Source: a virus
IMG/VR virus record: IMGVR_UViG_3300013126_000251
Location: 1-23,553 of that record
Length of the DNA: 23,553 nt
Reading direction: 5' to 3' (one strand)
Shown: piece by piece, positions 1 to 6,339 of the stretch
Layout: each line of letters opens with the position of its first letter
Numbering within the stretch: position 1 is the stretch's first letter
Translations under genes and position numbers: made by a program
The notes under the pieces: model-generated
Told to the model about the DNA's origin: nothing
The model's database searches: none
The model's input: the letters and a program-made list of their open reading frames with translations, nothing else

Positions 1-42
1 CGGCGCGGCGTCGTCGATCGACGCGAGGGCGATGCTGGTCAC
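1..42 (-). CDS. Unknown protein, N-terminal fragment (cut by window edge)
   Basis: Only the first 14 codons lie in the window, reading (V/M)TSIALASIDDAAP. The GTG start is supported by a perfect AGGAGG ribosome binding site 8 bases upstream, which overlaps the stop codon of the preceding 48-residue gene. It continues the leftward early operon that begins at the Ner-like gene. Too little sequence is present to name a family. In Mu-type phages this part of the early region usually holds small host-takeover or Gam-like genes, but nothing here shows that. Confidence 0.5.
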   Translation of the reverse strand, partial: MTSIALASIDDAAP

Positions 43-54
43 GGGTCGGGCCTC

Positions 55-201
55 CTAGTGCTTGATGAAGTCGAGGGGAGCGCCGCGGCCGGCCGCGGCC
101 GTGCTGACGGCGATGTGGACGCCCAGCCGCTCGGCGTGCGCGAGCGGCAGGCGGCGTGGGCGCGCGAACAGCCGCGCGACCAGGTCGAGGAGGCGTCTCA
201 C
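55..201 (-). CDS. Small unknown protein (48 aa)
   Basis: A short frame starting at GTG, which overlaps the TGA of the upstream gene as GTGA, with GGAGG five bases upstream. The product is basic at its N-terminus (RRLLDLVARLFARPRR), could form an amphipathic helix there, and ends in DFIKH. No family is recognised. The same frame stays open much further upstream, but that longer reading is antisense-type arginine-rich sequence and conflicts with two better supported genes, so the short form was chosen. The support is the RBS and the four-base overlap, which match the rest of this operon; there is no homology argument. Confidence 0.45.
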   Translation of the reverse strand: MRRLLDLVARLFARPRRLPLAHAERLGVHIAVSTAAAGRGAPLDFIKH

Positions 202-482
202 GGCCGCCTCCCGCGCCAGCGGCCGATGTGGACCACGACGCGGCCGGCCGCCGGCTCCTCGGCCTCGAGCTGCTGGTAGAGGATCGCGGCCGCGGTGGCG
301 GCGCCGTACATCGGCACGATCTCGGGCCGGCGCCGGCGCGCGTCCTCCATCGCCTCGGCGAAGTCGCGCGTGCGTTCGAGCAGCTCGCGATGCGAGGACA
401 GCACCTCGAGGAGCTGCTCGTAGGTCGGTTCGGGATGGGCATCGAGCGCCGCGAGCGCGGCGCTGCACTGAGCTGACAACAT
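198..482 (-). CDS. Small helical protein of unknown function (94 aa)
   Basis: Begins at ATG with a GAGGGAG-type ribosome binding site about nine bases upstream, only six bases after the end of the Cys-containing regulator gene. The product is mostly charged helix: residues 18-50 (EPTYEQLLEVLSSHRELLER and following) look amphipathic. A short alanine-rich stretch (YGAATAAAILYQQ) and a basic C-terminus (GRWRGRRP) follow. There is no signal peptide or membrane segment. Codon use matches the neighbours. It is probably an accessory early phage protein expressed with the transposition genes; I do not recognise the family and assign no function. Confidence 0.6.
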   Translation of the reverse strand: MLSAQCSAALAALDAHPEPTYEQLLEVLSSHRELLERTRDFAEAMEDARRRRPEIVPMYGAATAAAILYQQLEAEEPAAGRVVVHIGRWRGRRP

Positions 483-488
483 GACGGG

Positions 489-902
489 TCACTCCCTCGG
501 GCTGGAGGTGTCGGGTTTCGGATGCGGCGACGAGGACGGGGACGGCCGCGTGCGCTTGTGGGGACAGGTCGGGCAGCTCCGGTGGAGCTGCACGCGGACG
601 GGATTGGCGGCCGAGAACGGCCGCTTCTGGTTCTCGAGGCAGAGATCCACGCCGATCTCGCCCAGCACCGGGCAGACGACGGTGGTGCCCATCAGGGCGC
701 CGCGCACCTTCTGCTCGACGTTGCCGAGCCGCGCCTTGTATCTGCGCCGCACGACTTCGTTGATCGTGGTCTTGGAGACGCCGATGCGGCGCGCCGTGGC
801 GCCCTGGCCGCCGCGGTCGCATTCGTCGGCCAGCGCGACGATCCAGTCCGGGATCGCCTCGCCCCACGCCTTGTGGGCCTCGTCGAGAGTGTGGCGGCTC
901 AT
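489..902 (-). CDS. HTH protein with a four-cysteine C-terminal motif (probable phage regulator)
   Basis: The 137-residue product has an N-terminal helix-turn-helix region (about residues 20-56; ATARRIGVSKTTINEVVRRR fits a recognition helix with an upstream turn). A conserved-looking block follows, with CPVLGEI at residue 77, DLC at 88, and RSCPTC at 110-113. These four cysteines could bind one zinc. The last 25 residues are Pro/Ser-rich and probably disordered. I recall similar HTH plus CPVLGEI proteins from alphaproteobacterial Mu-like prophages, but this is memory rather than a search. Its ATG overlaps the stop of the upstream winged-helix gene as ATGA, so the two are probably made together. 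The likely role is control of early or middle phage transcription. Confidence 0.7.
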   Translation of the reverse strand: MSRHTLDEAHKAWGEAIPDWIVALADECDRGGQGATARRIGVSKTTINEVVRRRYKARLGNVEQKVRGALMGTTVVCPVLGEIGVDLCLENQKRPFSAANPVRVQLHRSCPTCPHKRTRPSPSSSPHPKPDTSSPRE

Positions 903-1300
903 CGCGCCGCCTTTCGCGCCGGCGGCGCGAGCTGCAGCTTGTTCAGCCAGTTGGCGCGGCGGCCGATCGGCGGCGGCGCGCCGCCGTCGACGCCCACCAC
1001 CTGGCGCAGGTTGCGGTCGACCGCGGCCGTCAGGCGCTTGCCCTTCATGATGAAGAGCGGCGGCTTCGGGCCGCTGTCGCGGATCAGGCGCCACGTGCAC
1101 TCGTGGTAGCCGACGCGCTCGTCGTCGGCACGCACGTAGCCAGTGCGGCTTAGGAACCGCAGCTCGCGCTGCACCGTGTTCTTCGGCCGGCCGGTGACGG
1201 CGACCAGGTGCTGCGTCGTGGCGCTGCGCAGGATCCTGAGGGTCTGCCACAGGATCTCGCGCTGGCGCGGCACGCGCGGCGGCTTCAGGGGTCCGCTCAT
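899..1300 (-). CDS. Winged-helix DNA-binding protein (133 aa)
   Basis: Residues 12-60 read as a winged helix: REILWQTLRILRSATTQHLV, then a recognition-helix region with VTGRPKNTVQRELRFLSRTGYV, then a hairpin leading to ECTWRLIRDSG. The C-terminal half is basic (MKGKRLTAAVDRNL, later RRANWLNKLQ), which would suit DNA contact. It starts ten bases after the MuB-like ATPase stop and its own stop overlaps the next start. Such small wHTH proteins are common downstream of MuB in Mu-like prophages of alphaproteobacteria. The target and direction of regulation are unknown. The fold call is moderately sure; the function is not. Confidence 0.65.
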   Translation of the reverse strand: MSGPLKPPRVPRQREILWQTLRILRSATTQHLVAVTGRPKNTVQRELRFLSRTGYVRADDERVGYHECTWRLIRDSGPKPPLFIMKGKRLTAAVDRNLRQVVGVDGGAPPPIGRRANWLNKLQLAPPARKAAR

Positions 1301-1310
1301 GGTGCGGGCC

Positions 1311-2096
1311 TCAGGAGCCCAGCGCGTGGCTGGCGAGCTTGTTGGCGCGGGCGATGCCCGCCTCCATCATGTGCAGCGGCTGCTTGCCCCACTCGGCCTC
1401 GCCGACCTTCTTCAGGTTGCGCTTCAGCGCAAACTGCTCGATGCGGGCGAGGCCGACCCGGACCAGGCGCGCGCTGCCCTCCGAGGCCTCGTGCAGGCGC
1501 TTCAGCAGCGCGTCGTCGATCTCGGGGAGCATCGCCTGCGGCTTGCGGTCGTCGGCCAGCAGGTGCTTCGCCAGGAGGTGCGTGTCGTCGAGGTCGAGCG
1601 GCTTGAACTCCAGCTCGAAGGCGACGCGGCCGCTGAACTGGCGCTGGTCGATGCGGGTGCGCAGCTTCTTCACGAAGTCGGCCATGCCGACCAGGATCAC
1701 CGGCATGGTGCTGAGGTCGTGCAAGTCGCGCAGCGTGTTCAGGAGCCGCTTGCTGTCGACCACGTAGTCGGCCTCGTCGACGATCAGGATGCGGTTCTGC
1801 CGCACCAGCTCGCCGACGATGCGGGTCAGCGTCTTGGCCAGCGAGCGGTCGGGCTGCACGTCCAGCTCGCCGGCGATCGTCTCCAGCATGGTGAGCGGCG
1901 ACCAGAGCTGCAGGGCGCGGACGTAGACGGCGCGCTCCTGGCGCACGCCGTACCAGGCGAGCCCGGTGGTCTTGCCGTAGCCGGTCTCGCCGAACACCAC
2001 GCCGATGCCGGGCGTCGACAGGCTACGATCTTTCAGCGACTCGCCGAGCTCGGCGAGGCGCAGCAGGTTCTTGACGGGGGCGATGACGTCTTTCAT
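1311..2096 (-). CDS. MuB-like AAA+ ATPase, transposition target-DNA activator
   Basis: In Mu-type transposition this ATPase coats target DNA with ATP, delivers it to the MuA-DNA complex and gives target immunity. The 261-residue protein has a Walker A loop GETGYGKTT at residues 36-44, a Walker B ILIVDEAD at 103-110, and a sensor-like VILVGMAD at about 133-140. The arrangement is that of the AAA_22/MuB family. MuB of phage Mu is about 312 residues with an N-terminal HTH; here the ATPase core begins almost at once, so that domain is missing. It lies 85 bases downstream of the transposase, the standard A-then-B order. The ribosome binding site (GAGTGAG, about ten bases upstream) is only moderate. 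Confidence 0.88.
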   Translation of the reverse strand: MKDVIAPVKNLLRLAELGESLKDRSLSTPGIGVVFGETGYGKTTGLAWYGVRQERAVYVRALQLWSPLTMLETIAGELDVQPDRSLAKTLTRIVGELVRQNRILIVDEADYVVDSKRLLNTLRDLHDLSTMPVILVGMADFVKKLRTRIDQRQFSGRVAFELEFKPLDLDDTHLLAKHLLADDRKPQAMLPEIDDALLKRLHEASEGSARLVRVGLARIEQFALKRNLKKVGEAEWGKQPLHMMEAGIARANKLASHALGS

Positions 2097-2128
2097 TTTG
2101 GTATCTCACTCTTCGTTGCGAGTTGCCG

Positions 2129-2160
2129 GAGCCGGTCGGTGTTGCAAGCGCCGCCGGCTC
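2129..2160 (-). other. Inverted repeat in the transposase-ATPase gap
   Basis: The 85-base gap between the MuA-like and MuB-like genes contains a 7-bp inverted repeat, GAGCCGG/CCGGCTC, separated by 18 bases. It is the largest gap in this otherwise near-overlapping leftward operon. There is no U-run after it on the leftward transcript, so it is not a classical terminator. It could weakly attenuate or process the mRNA, or be chance in GC-rich DNA. Confidence 0.25.
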
Positions 2161-2181
2161 TTCTCGTGTTTGGCGCGGCCT

Positions 2182-4494
2182 TCAGCCCGCGCTGTCCTCC
2201 TCGACCATGCGATGGGCTTTCCATTCGCCGGTGGTCGGGTAGATCTGCAGCCAGTGGCGGTCGTCGGCGGCGATCTCCGCGCCGGCGTCGGCCTCTTCCT
2301 TCAAGAGCTTCCAGCGCGCGTAGCGCTCGTGCGGCTGTTCCTCAGGCAGCGCCGGCGCGTCGAACGCGGCGACGAAGGCGGCGTGACGTTCCTGCTCCTC
2401 GGGCGTGGCCTCCGGGATCTCGCGGCGGCCCTGCGAGCGGACGGCGCGCGCCGCCTCCTCGAGGGCGGGCGTCAGCCAGGTCACGTTCGAGCTGGGGGCG
2501 GCGGGCGGCGGCGCTTCGCCGATCATGCGGGCCGCCACGGCGTGGACGTCGGCCTGGCGCGCGAAGCGGCGCAGCTCGGCCTTCCCGGCCTTCACGATCG
2601 CGTCCTGCTCGGCGCGCACCCGCATCGCCATCTCGGCGCGGTCGAGGCCCTTCAGCTCGGCGTTGACGGCGATGCCGACGAAGGCCCAGGGATCGCTGTC
2701 GGTGTAGACCCAGACCTGGCCGAGATCGTCGGGATCGAGCCGGACCTGCACGCGCTCGCCGACATCCATGCCGGCGCAGACATAGTCGATGCCCTCGACC
2801 GAGACGCCCTTGCGCGTGATCGTGCGGACGTGGTCGCGCGCCGGCGGCATCAGCAGCATGCCGATCGCCGCCGGGTCGGCGAATTTCTGCGGATGGGCCG
2901 CCACGCCCTCGACCCACACGTCGTGCGGCGTGCGGCCGTCGAGCCCGGCATGCGGCGAGACGTCGTAGTCGTTGGCGATCCAGCCGGCCAGGCGGGCCTG
3001 CAGCTCCTCGCCGGTAAGGTCGACGGCGAACACCTTCTCGTCGCTCTCGCCCAGGCGCTGGGCGAAGGAACGCCGCGCCTCGATCTCCTTGCGGGCCGCC
3101 ACGTCGGGCCCGACGTAGCCCGGCTGGTAGGGCATGAAGCCGTGCTGCACGGTGCCGATGGCGCGCTCGACGAACGGCTTCTTCTCCGGCGAGTAGGGCG
3201 GCGTCGGCTGCAGCACGATCTCGAGCTGCGTCATGGCGAGGACGAAGTGCTTCGACGTGAAGTCGGAGCCGTTGTCGGTGACCAGCACCTCGGGCACGCC
3301 CCACGTGGCGATCGCGCGGGCGACCAGGAGCAGCGAGGCCGCGGTGCGCGGCGTGCGCGAGACCAGCGCCATCATGCGGCGCGAGAAGACGTCGACGACG
3401 ACGTAGATCGAATGGCGGCCGTCGAGACAGAGCACGTCGGCCGGCGAGGCGTCGATCTGCCAGCGCTGGTTCGGCCGCTCGATGCCGCCCGAGGCGTTGC
3501 CGAGCGCGAACCGGAACTTGGAGCGGTAGCCGTCGGGATCGTTGAGCGCCGACAGCACGGCGGCGTTCTGCGCGTCGGCCTTCCACTTCGCGAGGAAGCG
3601 CGCGATCGCGCCCTGCGACGGCAGCGCCATCATGAGCCCGAGGCGGTCCGGCGCGCCCTGGGGGAACTTGTGCGCGACCAGCTTGGCGAGGCCCTGGGCG
3701 CTGATCGCCGGCTGGCGGACGTGGCAGCCCAGCACGAACTCGGCCAGCTCGGCCGACTGGTCGAACACGGACTTTCGACCGCAGTTCGAATATCGGTCGA
3801 CCAGCTCGTGGGCGCGGCCGGCGGCGCGCGCGGCGAGCCAGCGCTGAAGCGTGCGGCGGCTGAGCCTGGCGAGCAGCGGCCGCGCCCACTCCGGCAGCAC
3901 GACGTGCCCGGCCTTCACCGCCTGCACGAAGGGATCGAGCGACGCGCGATCGGAGCGTCCGCCCCGGAAGCGGTCGAACTCGGCGAGCAGAACCTGACGG
4001 GCGCTCAGCCGCTCGGCCTGCCGCGCCTTGAGAGTGGAAGCGACGGTGGCGGGGATGGGGGCGGGCACGGCCGCGCGATTGGCGGGGCTGGCGGCAGAAC
4101 GATCGGCGGGACGGTGCGTCGCCGCGATGACGCGCCGGCGCAGGATCTCGCCGCGCACGTCGGCCGGCAGGGCGGAGAGGGCGAACTCGCGGCCGCCGCC
4201 GCGGCCCTGCCGCTCGCGGCTCGACCAGCGCTGCCGCGTCGCCAGCTTGGAGATCTGTTCGCGCCGCTGCGGCAGCCCGTCGAGCCTGAGCGCGGCCAGC
4301 TCGGCCGCCGAAAAAAAGTCGGCCCCGACATCGACCATCTCGCCTCGGTGATCGCCGGGGGCGGGTACGCGGTCGGTGTCGGGGCCAGTCGATCCGATCG
4401 CCGAGGGGATGGCTGGCGATCGGGAGGCTGCGTCGCCGGAGAGGGAGGTCTTCGGCGCGGGCTGCAGCGAACGGGTTGAAAGTCGGCGGGCCAT
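2182..4494 (-). CDS. MuA-type DDE transposase
   Basis: Catalyses integration and replicative transposition of the phage genome. Counting from the GTG one codon upstream (771 aa), residues about 58-118 are the Mu-type DNA-binding domain (FFSAAELAALRLDGLPQRR, then REFALSALP). The catalytic core carries D349 (WQIDASP), D408 (VTDNGSDF) and E444 (KPFVERAIGT). A MuA-type C-terminal barrel follows near 555-600 (GKGV-like TRKGVSVEGIDY, VQVRLDPDD). The C-terminal 100 residues are charged helix, where MuA contacts MuB. The ATG at 4494 overlaps the Ner-like stop as TGATG; GTG at 4497 or the internal ATG at 4338 (GAGG four bases upstream, just before the DNA-binding domain) are alternatives. The D-to-E spacing of 35 residues is shorter than in Mu's own transposase. 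Confidence 0.93.
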   Translation of the reverse strand: MARRLSTRSLQPAPKTSLSGDAASRSPAIPSAIGSTGPDTDRVPAPGDHRGEMVDVGADFFSAAELAALRLDGLPQRREQISKLATRQRWSSRERQGRGGGREFALSALPADVRGEILRRRVIAATHRPADRSAASPANRAAVPAPIPATVASTLKARQAERLSARQVLLAEFDRFRGGRSDRASLDPFVQAVKAGHVVLPEWARPLLARLSRRTLQRWLAARAAGRAHELVDRYSNCGRKSVFDQSAELAEFVLGCHVRQPAISAQGLAKLVAHKFPQGAPDRLGLMMALPSQGAIARFLAKWKADAQNAAVLSALNDPDGYRSKFRFALGNASGGIERPNQRWQIDASPADVLCLDGRHSIYVVVDVFSRRMMALVSRTPRTAASLLLVARAIATWGVPEVLVTDNGSDFTSKHFVLAMTQLEIVLQPTPPYSPEKKPFVERAIGTVQHGFMPYQPGYVGPDVAARKEIEARRSFAQRLGESDEKVFAVDLTGEELQARLAGWIANDYDVSPHAGLDGRTPHDVWVEGVAAHPQKFADPAAIGMLLMPPARDHVRTITRKGVSVEGIDYVCAGMDVGERVQVRLDPDDLGQVWVYTDSDPWAFVGIAVNAELKGLDRAEMAMRVRAEQDAIVKAGKAELRRFARQADVHAVAARMIGEAPPPAAPSSNVTWLTPALEEAARAVRSQGRREIPEATPEEQERHAAFVAAFDAPALPEEQPHERYARWKLLKEEADAGAEIAADDRHWLQIYPTTGEWKAHRMVEEDSAG

Positions 4495-4826
4495 CACGCG
4501 GCCCGCTCGTGGGGATTGGTGCGGGAAGCGGGGATAGTCTCAGAGGGGCCGCAATCGTTCCTTCTGGACTCCTTCTTGCCGCCGCGTTTAATCGGCACGT
4601 CTTGGCGGTCGTAGCGGGGGGGCCAGATCACATGGGCCGGAACGCCGATCGTGCGGGCGATGATCCGTTCGACCTTGGGCCAACGCTTCACCAGGCAGAC
4701 GCTCACGGCCGACGGCGAGAGATTGTGGCGTATCGACAGCCCTCGTTGCGTGAAGCCCTTGCGCTTCAACGCGGCGACGATGTCGGCCTTGTGCATTCCC
4801 TTCGGAGGTTTGGACCCGCTTTGCAT
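4494..4826 (-). CDS. Ner-like HTH regulator
   Basis: The 110-residue product contains a Ner/Nlp-type DNA-binding domain at about residues 11-72: MHKADIVAALKRKGFTQRGL, NLSPSAVSVCLVKRWP, then IIARTIGVPAHVIWPPRYD. The ending in a V-I-WP-P-RY motif is typical of that family. In Mu, Ner turns down both the repressor and early promoters when the lytic cycle starts. Here it is the first gene of the leftward transposase operon, divergent from the repressor, exactly as in Mu. The basic tail after residue 75 is unusual and may be disordered. The start is uncertain: the first ATG has only a distant GGGAG, and the second (residue 11, 4796) would begin right at the domain but has a GAAGGG that is too close. 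Confidence 0.82.
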   Translation of the reverse strand: MQSGSKPPKGMHKADIVAALKRKGFTQRGLSIRHNLSPSAVSVCLVKRWPKVERIIARTIGVPAHVIWPPRYDRQDVPIKRGGKKESRRNDCGPSETIPASRTNPHERAA

Positions 4827-4864
4827 TCCAGCTCGGCTCGCTCCCGCATATCTGCGTTAGTGAA

Positions 4865-4893
4865 CGCTAATCTGCGGGTGTCGGCCTTGTCAA
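4865..4893 (-). promoter_or_regulatory. Candidate early promoter (leftward, toward ner/transposase)
   Basis: On the minus strand a perfect TTGACA lies at 4888-4893, with a 17-base spacer to TTAGCG at 4865-4870, a poor but possible -10. The -10 falls inside one operator half-site and the predicted start of transcription falls near another, so repressor binding would block it. The distance to the Ner-like start is about 40 bases. Confidence 0.45.
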
Positions 4894-4913
4894 CTCATAT
4901 ATGCGGTTTCAAC

Positions 4914-4927
4914 CCGCTCAAGAGCGG
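4914..4927. promoter_or_regulatory. Short palindrome CCGCTC-AA-GAGCGG
   Basis: A perfect 6-bp-arm inverted repeat with two bases between the arms sits between two operator half-sites, upstream of the repressor start. It contains the CCGC core shared by the half-sites and may be a further regulator site. Alternatively it is chance, as such palindromes are easy in GC-rich DNA. Confidence 0.35.
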
Positions 4928-4957
4928 TCCCGCGGATCAAATAAGCGGGGCGTCCTG

Positions 4958-5710
4958 ATGGCTCCACGCCCCAAGGATGTCGACCTGCGCCTCGCGCCAT
5001 TGGCTGAGGGTTTCGGCAACAGGGTGAATGTTGCAGCGTTGCGCATTGGCACGCGGCCCGAGGCGGCGGCGGCGATGGGCCTGTCCGACGATCAGCTCGG
5101 TCGCATCATCAAGGAGAAGGCCGTGCCGACGCTGCCGGCGATCGCGGGCCTCGCCAAGGCAAGCGGCTGCACGCTGGAGTGGCTGGCGTTCGACCAGGGC
5201 TCGCAGTTTGCCGAGACGTCGTTCGCCGTGCCGATCGTCGCCAAGGTCGCAGCGAAGGTGATGGCGACCACCAACTACGACAGCGTGCTCGCCGACACCG
5301 TGCTTGTGCCGCGCTACGACGTGCGGTTCTCGGCCGGGCCCGGCGCGTCGGGCGGCGACGACCGGATCGTGGCGACGCTGCCCTTCTCGCGGCGCTATCT
5401 CGAAGGCGTGCTGCGCTGCGCGCTCGACGACGTGGCGATCGGCGAGGCCGACGGCGACTCGATGGAACCGACGATCGGCGACGGCGACCTGCTCATGGTG
5501 CACCTGAAGCGCAAGCGGATCTCGGACGGGCACATCTTCGTGCTGCGGCTCGCCGACGAGCTGGTGGTGAAGCGCGTGCAGCGCGAGCTCGACGGCTCGC
5601 TGATCCTGATGAGCGACAACAAGGCCTATGCCGATCGGCGGCTGACCCAGGCCGAGGCCGACCAGGTCGACGTCATCGGCCGGCTGATCTGGAGCGGCGG
5701 GCCGGTCTAG
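4958..5710 (+). CDS. cI/LexA-type phage repressor (HTH plus peptidase S24)
   Basis: Maintains lysogeny by shutting the early promoter and is likely relieved by RecA-assisted self-cleavage. From the ATG used here (250 aa), residues about 20-75 form an HTH (GTRPEAAAAMGLSDDQLGRI, then VPTLPAIAGLAKASGCTLEW). The C-terminal S24 domain has Ser158 in GDSMEPTI and Lys195 in ELVVKRV. That gap of 37 equals S119-K156 of E. coli LexA. A possible scissile Ala126-Gly127 lies in FSAGPGA. An ATG at 4901 would add 19 residues, but those read through the operator sites and look non-coding, so 4958 is preferred despite a modest GCGGGG binding site. Its 3' end overlaps the convergent secreted-protein gene. Confidence 0.9.
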   Translation: MAPRPKDVDLRLAPLAEGFGNRVNVAALRIGTRPEAAAAMGLSDDQLGRIIKEKAVPTLPAIAGLAKASGCTLEWLAFDQGSQFAETSFAVPIVAKVAAKVMATTNYDSVLADTVLVPRYDVRFSAGPGASGGDDRIVATLPFSRRYLEGVLRCALDDVAIGEADGDSMEPTIGDGDLLMVHLKRKRISDGHIFVLRLADELVVKRVQRELDGSLILMSDNKAYADRRLTQAEADQVDVIGRLIWSGGPV

Positions 5711-6306
5711 CGCGCGCGTGCCCGCGCCGCGGCATCCTTCAGCCACCCGGGCTGCGTCATGTCGCTGAAGCGCGCGCCGAATGTCGGGACGTTGAACTCG
5801 GCGCCCGGCGAGGAGACACCTTCGGCATAGCCTCGCCGCTCGTCGATCATGAGCGAGCCGCTCGCGACCACGGCATCGTCGAACCGCATCGTGCGCAGGA
5901 GGTCGACGACGGCGCCGGGCTCCGGGGGGATGGCCGTATCGGCGATGTTCGTGAAGAGCGGCTTCGCGCCGTTGGCCACGGCGGCGAGCAACGTGTAGAC
6001 GCGCCGGCGATCGTCGGACGGCCGCGCGAGCTGCACGACGAACACCCATCTCGAGAAGATCCCGGACGGACCCAGCACGCGTCGCAGCTCACGGCCGCGC
6101 TCGACCACCAGGCGATCGAGCGTCGCCTGGTCGGCGTGCTTGAAGGCGAGGGCGGCGTAGCGCTCGATCACGTCCGTGAACTCGCGTTGCGCGACGGGGA
6201 TGGCCTCGGGCGGCGGCGCCAGCCGCGCCCATGACCTGGTCGAGACGGCCATGGGCAGGGAGGCGAGGGCGCCGACCAGGGCACAGCGGCGGGATAGGGC
6301 GGCCAT
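5707..6306 (-). CDS. Exported protein of unknown function (199 aa), candidate moron
   Basis: Residues 1-27 look like a cleavable signal peptide (ALSRRCALVGALASLPMAVS), with a twin-arginine SRR in its n-region and a possible cut near TRSWA. The mature part is soluble alpha/beta-like, with charged helices (EFTDVIERYAALAFKHADQA), a central WVFVVQLARP strand and a Gly/Pro-rich C-terminus. No catalytic motif is recognised. It is transcribed toward and overlaps the end of the repressor gene, and lies 33 bases downstream of a second exported-protein gene. The start has no good ribosome binding site. In a prophage, such a cell-envelope gene next to the repressor would fit superinfection exclusion or lysogenic conversion; a host origin is the alternative. 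Confidence 0.7.
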   Translation of the reverse strand: MAALSRRCALVGALASLPMAVSTRSWARLAPPPEAIPVAQREFTDVIERYAALAFKHADQATLDRLVVERGRELRRVLGPSGIFSRWVFVVQLARPSDDRRRVYTLLAAVANGAKPLFTNIADTAIPPEPGAVVDLLRTMRFDDAVVASGSLMIDERRGYAEGVSSPGAEFNVPTFGARFSDMTQPGWLKDAAARARAR

Positions 6307-6339
6307 GGCGGCGAGTGTCGCGGGCCGCCGCGCCGGCGT

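Larger units (their letters stand above)
4843..4950. promoter_or_regulatory. Operator array of the repressor/Ner switch
   Basis: Four related half-sites lie between the divergent regulator genes. CCCGCATATCTGCG is at 4843-4856 on the plus strand. On the minus strand are CCCGCAGATTAGCG (4865-4878), CCGCATATATGAG (4894-4906) and CCCCGCTTATTTG (4938-4950). They share CCGC(A/T)(T/G)AT. The first two face each other and form an imperfect 36-base palindrome over 4843-4878. The region is visibly AT-richer than its surroundings. The likely binders are the S24 repressor and/or the Ner-like protein; which protein binds which site cannot be told from sequence. Confidence 0.6.

Noticed and set aside
202-867. 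Long minus-strand frame extending the 48-residue gene upstream
   Set aside because: It would overlap the 94- and 137-residue genes in another frame and reads as arginine/proline-rich shadow sequence; the short GTG start has a good RBS.
2005-4479. Long plus-strand frame opposite the transposase
   Set aside because: Antisense to a gene with all three catalytic acids and family domains; the product is low-complexity Arg/Gly/Val/Asp.
4901-4957. Extended N-terminus for the repressor from an upstream ATG
   Set aside because: The extra 19 residues are encoded by the operator region, show no HTH extension, and the ATG at 4901 lies inside an operator half-site.
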